Assembly (NCBI RefSeq): GCF_923868895.1
Contig: NZ_OV350343.1
Span: 1,364,001 to 1,428,000 of the forward strand
Source: Halomonas sp. TD01
GTDB lineage: Bacteria > Pseudomonadota > Gammaproteobacteria > Pseudomonadales > Halomonadaceae
Direction: 5' to 3'
Length of the DNA: 64,000 nt
The translations under genes were made by a program, and so were the position numbers. The notes below the pieces were generated by a model, which saw only the letters and a program-made list of their open reading frames with translations, was not told the origin of the DNA and did not search any database. Below are positions 36,792-45,438 of this stretch, one piece after another; within the stretch, counting starts at the first letter, position 1, and every line of letters begins with the position of its first letter.

Positions 36792-37523
36792 ATGTCTACG
36801 ACGCAATACGGCATTTTGGTCGTCGAAGACGATTTTCGCATTGCTGATATCCACAAGGCCTTTATTGAGCAGAGTGACGGTTTTTATGTAGTGGATATGG
36901 CGCGCAACGGCAGTGAGGCAAAGGCGCTAATGGCCCAGCATGCTGAGGCTATTCAACTAATCTTATTAGATGCTTACTTGCCTGATGTGGAAGGCCTGGA
37001 GCTTTTATGGGCCATTCGCCGCGACTATGTGCATGTGGATATCGTCATGGTGACAGCTGCCCGCGAAGTAGAAACCATCAGCGAAGCGTTGCGTGGCGGG
37101 GTATTTGATTATTTGATTAAACCGATTGAGGCGACGCGCATGACACAAATGCTGACGCGTTTTCGCCGCGAGCGAGAGGCGTTGGCTAATCGGGCTGAAA
37201 TGAGTCAAGACGAACTGGACCATGTGCTTGCTCGCCTGCAGCCAGGAGAACCTCAGCGGGTAGCTGCACGCACGTTACCTAAGGGGATTGACCGCCTGAC
37301 CCTGCGCCGTGTGGTGGATTCGCTGGCAGCCGAATGTGATTCCCAGACGGCGATGCAGGTGGCGCAGGTGATGGGGGCAAGCCGCTCGACAGCGCGGCGT
37401 TATTTGGAGTTTTTAGTGGCTGAACAAGCGGTTAACGCAGAAATTGGTTACGGCGATGTCGGCCGACCCGAGCGGCGTTATCGGCTGCTGGAATCTTCCT
37501 CAACATGGCTGGAATCACTGTAA
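36792..37523 (+). CDS. CitB/DcuR-type response regulator
   Basis: The protein has 243 residues from the ATG at 36792; an ATG six bases earlier is too close to the AGAGGA ribosome site. The receiver domain has VVEDDFRI, the phosphorylated Asp in LLLDAYLPDVEG, and the Lys in FDYLIKP. The C-terminal part (about 170-240) is a helix-turn-helix: TAMQVAQVMGASRSTARRYLEFLV. It follows the kinase gene by 33 bases and precedes tctC, which it probably activates. Confidence 0.9.
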   Translation: MSTTQYGILVVEDDFRIADIHKAFIEQSDGFYVVDMARNGSEAKALMAQHAEAIQLILLDAYLPDVEGLELLWAIRRDYVHVDIVMVTAAREVETISEALRGGVFDYLIKPIEATRMTQMLTRFRREREALANRAEMSQDELDHVLARLQPGEPQRVAARTLPKGIDRLTLRRVVDSLAAECDSQTAMQVAQVMGASRSTARRYLEFLVAEQAVNAEIGYGDVGRPERRYRLLESSSTWLESL

Positions 37524-37545
37524 ACGAGCCTTTATAAACAGGCCG

Positions 37546-37563
37546 TGAACAAAATGAACAAAA
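37546..37563 (+). repeat. Tandem 9-base repeat upstream of tctC
   Basis: Two perfect head-to-tail copies of TGAACAAAA lie 140-158 bases before the tctC start and just after the response-regulator gene. This is a candidate binding site for that regulator. Confidence 0.6.
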
Positions 37564-37703
37564 CGCACACAAAGCACTTTTTGCCATTAATGGTCATAAG
37601 CTTGTCGCTAGGAGTGGCGGTCTTCTAATGTGAAGGGTGTAACCACACAAAGATACGTAGACAACAACCATTTATAACAATATAGCTAATGTGGAGAACG
37701 CCC

Positions 37704-38696
37704 ATGACCATGCTTCCCCTTAAGCGCTTTGCCGTGCTTGCCTTACCGATGGCTGCCCTCGCCATGACGACGTCCGCCAGCGCCCAAGAGTGGACACCGA
37801 GTCGCTCGATTGAATTTGTTGCCCCGGCCAACCCAGGTGGCGGTTGGGATACGCTAGTGCGCACCATGTCCCGCGTTATTCAGCAAGAAGAGCTGGCCGA
37901 CGAAAGCTTTGCCGCCATTAACGTGCCTGGCGGCGGCGGTGCAGTTGCTTGGGCTCAGGTAGCCCGTGATAACGGCAATCCGCATAAACTTTTTGCTACC
38001 AGTCCGCCGATGATTTTAGTGCCGCTGGCAGGTGCATCACGTTACGACCACACCGATTTCACCCCGATTGCGCGCATCAATACCGACTATTCGATTATTT
38101 TGGTCGCTGCAGACTCCGAGTATCAAAACCTGGATGATCTTTTTACAGCGCTCAAAGAGAACCCTAGCTTAAGCGTGGGCGGTGGTAGTGCGCCGGGCTC
38201 GATGGACCACATCTCGGTTGCTGGTCTTGCCTCTGCGGCGGGTATGGAAGCCTCCACGGTCAACTACATCCCCTTCTCGGGCGGTGGCGACGCCATGACC
38301 AATCTGATGGGTGGCCATATCGAAGCAGTGGTTGGCGGTGCCGGTGAAGCGGTTGGCCAGCTTGGCGAAGGTAGCCAGCTGCGCGCGTTGGGCGTCTCTT
38401 CTGAAGAGCGTCTGGGTGGCGGCTTGGCCGACGTTCCCACTTACCAAGAGCAGGGTTACGACTACACCTTCGATATTTGGCGTGGCGTAATGGGCGCGCC
38501 CGAAATGCCTGAAGAGGCGGTTGAATACTACGAAACGCTCTTCGCTGAAATGCTCGAAACTGACGCATGGCGCGAAGCAAGTGATCAGTTGGGCTGGATT
38601 GATGCCTACCAGGATAGCGACGCTTTCGCTACTTTCCTGGATGAGCAGCAAGAGCAGTTCAGCAGCGTATTGACCGATCTGGGCCTGATGCGTTAG
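37704..38696 (+). CDS. tctC: Tripartite tricarboxylate transporter substrate-binding protein TctC
   Basis: The protein has 330 residues from the ATG at 37704 (GGAG 7 bases before). It has a signal peptide ending ...TTSASA. The mature part has PSRSIEFVAPANPGGGWDTLVRTM, the TctC/Bug start with its ligand loop, and VGGGSAPGSMDHISVAGLA in the second half. It captures carboxylates such as citrate in the periplasm for TctA/TctB. A strong hairpin follows the gene, probably raising its expression relative to tctBA. Bug proteins bind varied ligands, so the substrate is open. Confidence 0.92.
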   Translation: MTMLPLKRFAVLALPMAALAMTTSASAQEWTPSRSIEFVAPANPGGGWDTLVRTMSRVIQQEELADESFAAINVPGGGGAVAWAQVARDNGNPHKLFATSPPMILVPLAGASRYDHTDFTPIARINTDYSIILVAADSEYQNLDDLFTALKENPSLSVGGGSAPGSMDHISVAGLASAAGMEASTVNYIPFSGGGDAMTNLMGGHIEAVVGGAGEAVGQLGEGSQLRALGVSSEERLGGGLADVPTYQEQGYDYTFDIWRGVMGAPEMPEEAVEYYETLFAEMLETDAWREASDQLGWIDAYQDSDAFATFLDEQQEQFSSVLTDLGLMR

Positions 38697-38718
38697 TAAG
38701 CGCACGCCCCAGAGGCCC

Positions 38719-38741
38719 CCCGGTGGCAGCTTGCCACCGGG
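38719..38741 (+). terminator. Intercistronic hairpin between tctC and tctB
   Basis: The perfect arms CCCGGTGGCA and TGCCACCGGG enclose a 3-base loop, 22 bases after the tctC stop. There is no T run, so it is more likely an mRNA-stabilising or processing stem than a full terminator. Confidence 0.65.
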
Positions 38742-38804
38742 ATCTTCCGTCTGATACCGCAAGGGTCGTGCTGAATAGCAACGACGTCTTCGGAGAGCTT
38801 TCCC

Positions 38805-39287
38805 ATGACTCGATTCAATACCAACCAATGGCTAGCGCTTGTGTTGGCGTTAGTGGCGGCTGCCTATCTGGCAATGGCCTGGCAAATTCCCAACTTTCCG
38901 CTGCCCCGCCCGGTGGATTCTGACATGTTTCCAAAAGTGTTAGGTGTCTCCTTGTTGTTGCTGTCGGCGTGCTTGTTTTTTGAGCGTCCCGGCCCTGTTG
39001 CGGGTGCCGATCAGATTGATCAAACCGAAACCCAGGGGCCTCTGCTGCTAACGCCTTGGGCACGCGTGATCGTGACCGCCATCGCCATTGCTGCCTACGC
39101 ATTCTTACTCGTGCCGCTGGGCTTTGTGCTGGCTTCGACGCTGCTGTGTGTTGGCCTAACCGCCTACTACGGCTACCGTCGCCATGGGGTCAATCTGGCA
39201 ACATCGCTTGGGGTGGTGTTGGCGCTGTATCTGACCATGACGCGGGTAATGGATGTTTACCTACCCACTGGCGTGCTGCCGTTTTAA
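38805..39287 (+). CDS. tctB: Tripartite tricarboxylate transporter small membrane subunit TctB
   Basis: This 160-residue protein has about four predicted helices, beginning NQWLALVLALVAAAYLAMAWQIP, with the TctB FPLPRPVDSDMFPKVLG loop. The later helices are VIVTAIAIAAYAFLLVPLGFVLAS and LATSLGVVLALYLTMTRVM. It partners the large TctA subunit. The ribosome site is GGAGAG. It lies between tctC and tctA in one operon. Confidence 0.9.
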   Translation: MTRFNTNQWLALVLALVAAAYLAMAWQIPNFPLPRPVDSDMFPKVLGVSLLLLSACLFFERPGPVAGADQIDQTETQGPLLLTPWARVIVTAIAIAAYAFLLVPLGFVLASTLLCVGLTAYYGYRRHGVNLATSLGVVLALYLTMTRVMDVYLPTGVLPF

Positions 39288-39336
39288 CCAAGCCGCGCTT
39301 GCCCACTGTTAGCGGGTTTAAAAGAGAGACACTCCC

Positions 39337-40836
39337 ATGGATGCCTTTAACAATCTAATGTATGGCTTTGGCATCGCGCTTGAGCCTATCAATATCGCTT
39401 ACGTCTTTGCTGGCGTCTTTGCTGGCACCATTATTGGCATGTTGCCCGGCCTTGGGCCGATCAGCGCGCTGGCGCTGATGATTCCGATTACCTTTGCTAT
39501 GGAGCCTTCTTCAGGGTTGATCTTGATGGCTGGGGTGTATTACGGCGCTATTTTTGGCGGCTCCACCTCGTCTATTTTGCTTAACGCCCCTGGTGTGGCG
39601 GGAACGGTAGCGACCTCTTTTGACGGCTACCCGATGGCCAAGCAAGGGTTGGCAGGTAAAGCGCTAGCCATTGCCGCTTACTCCTCCTTCGTTGGCGGCA
39701 CCATCTCTGTTGTTTTCCTGATGTTGATTGCGCCACTGCTCTCCAAAGTGGCGGTGAGCTTTGGTCCTGCTGAATACTTCGCACTGATGGTGCTGGGTTT
39801 AACGGCGGTTGTGTCGTTATCCGATAAGTCGCTGGTCAAAGGCTTAATTGCCGCCGTTATCGGGGTAATGATCTCGATCATTGGGATTGATATGCAAACC
39901 GGCACCGAGCGCTTTACCTTTGGTTCTATTCACCTGCTCGACGGAGTCGACTTTCTGGTCGTCGCGCTGGGTATCTTCGCGTTAGCCGAAGTGTTTTACA
40001 TGTTACTGCGCGGTGGCGGTGGTAAAGAAGCGCCTCGTAATGCCATTGGTTCGTTGAAGTTGACCCGCAGTGAAGTGAAGCAGATTGCTGGTCCGGTTAG
40101 CCGCAGTTCAGTATTGGGCTTCTTTACTGGCGTACTGCCGGGCGCCGGGGCGACCATTGGCTCGTTTCTTGGCTACAGCATGGAAAAACGCATTGCCAAA
40201 GATGGCGATACGTTTGGTAAAGGCAACATCAAGGGCGTTGCAGCGCCGGAAGCGGCGAATAATGCGGCGTGTACCGGTTCGTTTGTACCGCTGTTAACCT
40301 TGGGTGTGCCGGGTTCGGGCACCACCGCCGTACTACTTGGCGCACTGCTGGTGATGGGGGTTAATCCTGGCCCGATGATGCTTGAGCAGCGCCCGGATGT
40401 GTTCTGGGGCGTGGTTGCCAGTATGTACATCGGCAATATCTTCCTACTGGTACTTAACCTGCCGCTGATTCCGCTGATCGCCAAAATTCTCGATCTGCCC
40501 AAGCCGTTGCTGCTATCACTGATTTTGATCTTCTGCATGATCGGTGTTTACGGCATGAGCTTCAGCGTGTTCGACCTATTGCTGCTGCTGGGTTTTGGCC
40601 TGGTTGGCCTAGGGATGCGCTTGTTTGGTTTCCCCGCCGCACCGCTGATTCTGGCGCTGATTCTAGGCAACATCATGGAAGAGTCTATGCGCCGCGCGCT
40701 GCAGATCTCCGGTGGTGATTGGATGACCTTTATCGACAAGCCGATTTCTCTGTCGTTACTGGTGATTGCTGTGCTGTCGCTTGGTTTACCGCTGCTGAAA
40801 AAGCGCCGCACGAAGCGTTTGCCTACCGCTGAATAG
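39337..40836 (+). CDS. tctA: Tripartite tricarboxylate transporter large membrane subunit TctA
   Basis: This 499-residue protein has about twelve helices. Family motifs include GTIIGMLPGLGPISALALMIP near residue 30, YYGAIFGGSTSSILLNAPG near 70, and the repeat-related GVLPGAGATIGSFLGYSMEK near 265 followed by LTLGVPGSGTTAVLLGALL. It is the Na+-coupled channel of the TTT family. A strong terminator follows at 40854-40887. Confidence 0.94.
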   Translation: MDAFNNLMYGFGIALEPINIAYVFAGVFAGTIIGMLPGLGPISALALMIPITFAMEPSSGLILMAGVYYGAIFGGSTSSILLNAPGVAGTVATSFDGYPMAKQGLAGKALAIAAYSSFVGGTISVVFLMLIAPLLSKVAVSFGPAEYFALMVLGLTAVVSLSDKSLVKGLIAAVIGVMISIIGIDMQTGTERFTFGSIHLLDGVDFLVVALGIFALAEVFYMLLRGGGGKEAPRNAIGSLKLTRSEVKQIAGPVSRSSVLGFFTGVLPGAGATIGSFLGYSMEKRIAKDGDTFGKGNIKGVAAPEAANNAACTGSFVPLLTLGVPGSGTTAVLLGALLVMGVNPGPMMLEQRPDVFWGVVASMYIGNIFLLVLNLPLIPLIAKILDLPKPLLLSLILIFCMIGVYGMSFSVFDLLLLLGFGLVGLGMRLFGFPAAPLILALILGNIMEESMRRALQISGGDWMTFIDKPISLSLLVIAVLSLGLPLLKKRRTKRLPTAE

Positions 40837-40853
40837 AACACAAGTATGAGCGT

Positions 40854-40887
40854 AAAGCGCCCTAGGGTTTCCTAGGGCGCTTTTTTT
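40854..40887 (+). terminator. Rho-independent terminator after tctA
   Basis: The arms AAAGCGCCCTAGG and CCTAGGGCGCTTT enclose a GTTT loop and are followed by a run of T. Confidence 0.92.
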
Positions 40888-40931
40888 GTGAAAGAAATTG
40901 GTTAGATAAATAGGCCTGGAAAGCAGAAAGC

Positions 40932-40976
40932 GCACTATTGGTGCGAGGTGCCGTTGTGGTGCATAAACAGCGTGCA
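40932..40976. promoter_or_regulatory. NtrC-like half-site cluster upstream of urtA
   Basis: A dyad GCAC-TATTG-GTGC (40932-40944; five rather than seven central bases) is followed by GGTGC (40947), TGGTGCA (40957-40963) and GTGCA (40972-40976). The cluster sits about 110-150 bases before the sigma-54 promoter. Confidence 0.45.
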
Positions 40977-41083
40977 TTTTTTGGGCGCTAGCGCGCCACG
41001 ATAGTGCGGTGTGTGAAAGTGGGGCTGCTTTTTTTAAAGCTAACCTTCTGATTTTAAGTTTTTTAATGTTTCTTCTTCTGGTG

Positions 41084-41099
41084 TGGCGCAAACCTTGCA
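41084..41099 (+). promoter_or_regulatory. Sigma-54 (RpoN) type promoter of the urt operon
   Basis: TGGCGCAAACCTTGCA matches the consensus TGGCACGNNNNTTGCW at nearly every defined position, with GG and GC exactly 10 bases apart. Transcription would start near 41110. Confidence 0.82.
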
Positions 41100-41190
41100 A
41101 AAGCTAATAGCTAGTGGATGCACCAAGCCCCGCAATGTCCGTACCCACGTTACATAACGGGAAGCCTTGGCCGCGAAGCTCAAATAACGA

Positions 41191-41207
41191 GCCCCGTCAT
41201 AAGGGGC
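41191..41207 (+). promoter_or_regulatory. Inverted repeat directly before the urtA ribosome site
   Basis: The arms GCCCC and GGGGC enclose a 7-base loop, ending 3 bases before AGGAGG (41211-41216). It would form a small stem in the leader RNA; function unknown. Confidence 0.4.
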
Positions 41208-41221
41208 GCAAGGAGGTTCAA

Positions 41222-42574
41222 GTGACCACATTGCAGCGCAAGACACACCCTCGTACCGTTGGCCGTTTCGCTACTGCCTTAATGACTGCCGCCGTCATGG
41301 GAGCCAGTGCACAGGCCATCGCCCAAGATGACGATCCGATCAAGGTCGGTATCCTTCACTCGCTTTCAGGCACCATGGCGATCAGCGAGACCGTTCTCAA
41401 AGACACCGTTGAGATGCTCATTGAGCAGCAGAACGATGCGGGTGGTTTGCTGGGCCGCCAACTTGAAGCGGTCGTTGTCGACCCCGCCTCTAACTGGCCA
41501 CTATTTGCCGAGCGCGCTAGAGAGCTGCTGGCGCAAGAAGAAGTCGACGTGATCTTCGGCAACTGGACCTCCGTTTCCCGCAAGGCAGTACTGCCGGTTG
41601 TGGAAGAGCTTAACGGCCTGTTGTTCTACCCGGTGCAGTATGAAGGTGAAGAGTCCTCTGAAAACGTCTTTTATACCGGTGCCGCGCCTAACCAGCAGGC
41701 AATTCCCGCGGTTGAGTACCTGATCAATCAAGTGGGTATCGAGCGCTTTGCACTGGTGGGTACCGATTACGTCTATCCGCGTACCACCAACCGTATCCTC
41801 GAAGCTTTCCTCAAAGATGAGCATGGCATCGCTGATGAGGACATCATGATCAACTACACGCCGTTCGGTCATTCAGATTGGCAGAATATCGTGGCAGAAA
41901 TACGCCGCTTTGGTGAAGAGGGTAAACCCACGGCTGTTATCTCAACGATTAACGGCGACGCCAATGTGCCGTTTTACACCGAGCTTTCTAACCAAGGTAT
42001 TGATGCTGCCGATATTCCAGTCATTGCCTTCTCAGTGGGCGAGCAAGAACTCACCGGCATTGATACTGGGCCGCTGGTCGGCCACTTGGCGGCCTGGAAC
42101 TACTTTATGAGCGTCGATACTGATGACAACTACGACTTTATCGACGCCTGGATTGAGTACACTGGCGATGATATGGCGGTTACCAACGACCCCATGGAAG
42201 CGCACTACATTGGCTTCAATATGTGGGCCGAAGCGGTGCGCAAAGCGGGCACTACCGATGTCGATGCGGTGAAAGACGCCATTATCGGTGTCACCGTACC
42301 TAACCTTTCCGGTGGTTATGCGGCCATGATGCCCAACCATCACATCACCAAGCCGGTACTGATTGGTGAAATTCAGGACAACGGCCAGTTCGATATCGTC
42401 TGGCAAACCCCCTCTACTGTGGCGGGCGATGCATGGTCTGACTACTTGCCTGGCTCACGTGATTTGATTGCCGATTGGCGCAAGCCCATGGAGTGCGGCA
42501 ACTTCAACGTGGTGAACGGCTCATGTGGTGGTAGCACCGCAGCAGAAGAAGCCGAAGCGGCCCTCGCTGAGTAA
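41222..42574 (+). CDS. urtA: Urea ABC transporter substrate-binding protein UrtA
   Basis: The protein has 450 residues from the GTG at 41222, five bases after a perfect AGGAGG. The signal peptide ends ...GASAQAIAQ. The mature protein opens DDPIKVGILHSLSGTMAISE, the UrtA start, with VIFGNWTSVSRKAVLPVVE and GLLFYPVQYEGEESS in the ligand region. It binds urea in the periplasm. It is the first gene of urtABCDE. A hairpin with T run lies between it and urtB, so it is probably made in excess of the membrane subunits. Confidence 0.95.
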   Translation: MTTLQRKTHPRTVGRFATALMTAAVMGASAQAIAQDDDPIKVGILHSLSGTMAISETVLKDTVEMLIEQQNDAGGLLGRQLEAVVVDPASNWPLFAERARELLAQEEVDVIFGNWTSVSRKAVLPVVEELNGLLFYPVQYEGEESSENVFYTGAAPNQQAIPAVEYLINQVGIERFALVGTDYVYPRTTNRILEAFLKDEHGIADEDIMINYTPFGHSDWQNIVAEIRRFGEEGKPTAVISTINGDANVPFYTELSNQGIDAADIPVIAFSVGEQELTGIDTGPLVGHLAAWNYFMSVDTDDNYDFIDAWIEYTGDDMAVTNDPMEAHYIGFNMWAEAVRKAGTTDVDAVKDAIIGVTVPNLSGGYAAMMPNHHITKPVLIGEIQDNGQFDIVWQTPSTVAGDAWSDYLPGSRDLIADWRKPMECGNFNVVNGSCGGSTAAEEAEAALAE

Positions 42575-42612
42575 ATGATGATCCCTCGCTGCTTGGTTAA
42601 ACGCTGAGTGGT

Positions 42613-42638
42613 GGGGGAGCACGCTACCTCCCTTTTTT
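42613..42638 (+). terminator. Attenuator-like hairpin between urtA and urtB
   Basis: The arms GGGGGAG and CTCCCTT (two G-T pairs) enclose an 8-base loop. They are followed by T residues, 39 bases after the urtA stop. It would allow partial read-through to urtB. Confidence 0.6.
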
Positions 42639-42675
42639 AGATCACTGTTTCTAATATAACCAAAGGAAGAACCCC

Positions 42676-44289
42676 ATGAGGCGTTTCCTTTCCTTAGGGT
42701 TGCTGTGCCTGCTGTTGTTAAGCGTCACAGTTACCGCCCAGGCACAAACAAGCGGCACCGCTGAGGCTGATGACGCAGCGGCACTTGAGCTACTAGAAGC
42801 GCTAGATGTGCGTTCTTATCCAGCCAAAGGCGAAGCGATTATCGCTATTTTGCAAAGCGATGACGAGCGCGCGCGTGATTGGCTGCAGTCATTGTTGGAT
42901 GGACGCTTGCAGCGCACTGACGGCGGCCGTTTTGTGGTGGTGCTCGATAATCAAGGTCGCGACTGGCCTGTTGCGGATGCTTTAACCGGCGAACCACTTG
43001 GTGAAATGTCTCGGCGTGACTTAGATCGTATTGGCATTAACAATGCACTGCGTAATCAGTTACGTAGCGCTATTGCCGTAGTGGATTTGTATTCGCCAAA
43101 TGTTGAGCGCCGTCGTACTTCAGCCAGCCGACTATTGGGTGAGGTCGATGAAGAGCTGGCCGAACCGCTCAGTGAACTGATCGTTGAGGAAGAAGATGCT
43201 CAGGTAACGCGCAGACTTACCCAAGCGTTAGCTATTTACCAAGTCGAAAGCGGCGAGCTTGAAGGCGTTGAAACGCTGCGAGGCAGTTTGCATCCACGTG
43301 TTCGAGTCGCACTTAGCCGGGCAGCTAATAGCGATGACCCTATTATTGCCGATGCCGCCAATGAAGCGCTGATCAGCATTGAGCAGAATCTCAAAATTAA
43401 TCGTGGTTTAGAAACGCTCTACTTCGGGCTTTCGCTTGGCTCGGTGTTGGTGCTGGCAGCGATTGGCCTAGCGATTACCTTCGGCGTGATGGGTGTTATC
43501 AATATGGCCCACGGCGAGCTGATCATGCTGGGCGCTTATACCACCTGGATGATGCAGCAGCTCTTGCCCGGCCAGCCGGGGCTGGCGCTAATTCTGTCGA
43601 TTCCCGCAGGCTTTATGGTGGCCGCCCTTGTGGGCATTGCCATTGAGCGAGGCGTCATTCAGTTCCTGAAAGGCCGCCCGTTGGAAACCTTGCTGGCGAC
43701 GTTCGGTATCAGCCTGATTTTACAGCAACTGGTGCGCACGGTGATTTCACCGCTAAACCGTACGGTTATAACGCCAGAATGGATGAGCGGTTCATTAGTG
43801 ATTAACGACGCCCTGTCGCTGACCCTTAACCGTATGTTTGTACTTGGTTTTGCACTAGTGGTGTTTGCCGTGCTGATGCTGATTATGCGCCGCACGCGCC
43901 TGGGGCTTGAAGTACGCGCAGTGACCCAAAACCGTGCCATGGCGCGTTCCATGGGCATCCGCGCCACGCGGGTCGATATTATGACCTTCGCGTTAGGGTC
44001 TGGCGTCGCAGGTTTGGCAGGCGTTGCGTTATCACAGCTTACTAACGTCGGCCCCAACCTGGGCCAGAACTACATTATTGATTCGTTCATGGTGGTGGTG
44101 TTTGGCGGCGTAGGTAACCTGTGGGGCACGTTGGTGGCCGGGCTTTCCCTGGGCATTATCAACCAAGTGTTGGAGCCCTGGGCAGGCGCCGTGCTGGCCA
44201 AAATTATCGTGCTGGTATTTATCATTCTGTTTATTCAAAAACGCCCGCGTGGACTCTTCCCGCAGAAGGGCCGGGCTGCGGAGGGCTAA
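42676..44289 (+). CDS. urtB: Urea ABC transporter permease UrtB
   Basis: This 537-residue protein has a signal-like helix (residues 1-23) and a soluble region of about 220 residues with helical, HEAT-like character, as in long UrtB proteins. The branched-chain-type permease domain starts near residue 250 with LYFGLSLGSVLVLAAIGLAITFGVMGVINMAHGE. The coupling loop is near AVTQNRAMARSMGIRATRVD. With UrtC it forms the urea channel. urtC starts 4 bases after the stop. Confidence 0.94.
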   Translation: MRRFLSLGLLCLLLLSVTVTAQAQTSGTAEADDAAALELLEALDVRSYPAKGEAIIAILQSDDERARDWLQSLLDGRLQRTDGGRFVVVLDNQGRDWPVADALTGEPLGEMSRRDLDRIGINNALRNQLRSAIAVVDLYSPNVERRRTSASRLLGEVDEELAEPLSELIVEEEDAQVTRRLTQALAIYQVESGELEGVETLRGSLHPRVRVALSRAANSDDPIIADAANEALISIEQNLKINRGLETLYFGLSLGSVLVLAAIGLAITFGVMGVINMAHGELIMLGAYTTWMMQQLLPGQPGLALILSIPAGFMVAALVGIAIERGVIQFLKGRPLETLLATFGISLILQQLVRTVISPLNRTVITPEWMSGSLVINDALSLTLNRMFVLGFALVVFAVLMLIMRRTRLGLEVRAVTQNRAMARSMGIRATRVDIMTFALGSGVAGLAGVALSQLTNVGPNLGQNYIIDSFMVVVFGGVGNLWGTLVAGLSLGIINQVLEPWAGAVLAKIIVLVFIILFIQKRPRGLFPQKGRAAEG

Positions 44290-44292
44290 CCT

Positions 44293-45438
44293 ATGATGAC
44301 GCACTCATCTTCAAGCCAGTTTTGGCTAACCCGCCCGTTTGGCGAACGGGCTACGCAGATCTTTCTTGGGGTGCTGTTTGCCGCACTGCTGCTAGTCACG
44401 GTACTGCATTTAGCGGTGCCCCAAGGCCACCCGCTGCACGTCAATGCTTACACCGTGAACCTGTTCGGCAAGTACTTAAGCTACGCGCTGCTGGCAGTGG
44501 CGGTGGATTTGGTATGGGGCTATTTGGGCATTTTGAGCTTGGGCCACGGGGCGTTTTTTGCCATTGGCGGTTACGCCATGGGCATGTACCTGATGCGCCA
44601 AATCGGTGACCGCGGTACTTATGGCGACCCGGTACTACCGGATTTTATGGTGTTTCTCAGTTGGGACAGCCTGCCCTGGTACTGGCTCGGTTTTGATATG
44701 GCCTGGTTTGCGTTTGCCATGGTGCTGTTAGCCCCCGGGTTATTGGCACTGGTATTCGGCTTTTTGGCGTTTCGTTCACGGGTCACTGGAGTGTATCTGT
44801 CGATTATTACCCAGGCGCTGACCTTTGCCCTGATGCTGGCATTCTTCCGCAATGAGATGGGCTTTGGTGGCAACAACGGGCTGACTGATTTCCGCGAGCT
44901 GCTGGGCTTCAACCTGCGCAGTAACGACACTCGCTTAGGGCTGTTTATTGCCACCGGCGTTGCGTTGGCACTGGGTTATATCCTGTGTCGGGCGATTGTT
45001 ACCAGCAAGCTAGGTCGGGTGTGTGTGGCAACCCGGGACGCCGAAGCCCGCACGCGGTTTATTGGCTATCGGGTCGAACGCTTCCAGCTGTTTGTGTTCG
45101 TGGTTTCCGCCATGCTGGCAGGCTTGGCTGGCGCGCTTTATGTCCCTCAAGTGGGAATTATCAATCCCAGCGAGTTCTCGCCGATTTTCTCGATTGAAAT
45201 TGTGCTGTGGGTGGCGCTGGGTGGCCGTGCCACGCTGTATGGCGCGGTCATCGGGGCGATCTTAGTCAACTACGCCAAAACAATTTTCACTGGCGTGATG
45301 CCCGATGCATGGCTATTTGCCCTGGGCGCGATGTTTGTCTTGGTCACCGTGTTTCTACCCAAAGGCGTGGCGGGGTTGTTGCTCCACCTAAAACGTCGCA
45401 AAAAAGCCGATACCTTGCCGAAGGAGGCTACCGCATGA
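44293..45438 (+). CDS. urtC: Urea ABC transporter permease UrtC
   Basis: This 381-residue permease has about ten helices. It carries LAVAVDLVWGYLGILSLGHGAFFAIGGYAMGMYLMRQ and FRNEMGFGGNNGLTDF, both typical of UrtC, and a C-terminal VALGGRATLYGAVIGAILVNYAKT. A GGAGGG ribosome site lies inside the end of urtB. The stop overlaps the urtD start (ATGA). It acts with UrtB. Confidence 0.94.
   Translation: MMTHSSSSQFWLTRPFGERATQIFLGVLFAALLLVTVLHLAVPQGHPLHVNAYTVNLFGKYLSYALLAVAVDLVWGYLGILSLGHGAFFAIGGYAMGMYLMRQIGDRGTYGDPVLPDFMVFLSWDSLPWYWLGFDMAWFAFAMVLLAPGLLALVFGFLAFRSRVTGVYLSIITQALTFALMLAFFRNEMGFGGNNGLTDFRELLGFNLRSNDTRLGLFIATGVALALGYILCRAIVTSKLGRVCVATRDAEARTRFIGYRVERFQLFVFVVSAMLAGLAGALYVPQVGIINPSEFSPIFSIEIVLWVALGGRATLYGAVIGAILVNYAKTIFTGVMPDAWLFALGAMFVLVTVFLPKGVAGLLLHLKRRKKADTLPKEATA

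Larger units (their letters stand above)
40837..41221. other. Control region between tctA and urtA
   Basis: This 385-base gap holds the tctA terminator, a cluster of GTGC-type half-sites (40932-40976), a 10-base palindrome GCGCTAGCGC (40985-40994), a sigma-54-type promoter (41084-41099) and a small inverted repeat ahead of the urtA ribosome site. I see no gene. Confidence 0.65.

Noticed and set aside
45207..45434. N-terminal extension of UrtD inside urtC
   Set aside because: The frame is open but the translation is unrelated to UrtD. A strong ribosome site and ATGA overlap support the start at 45435.
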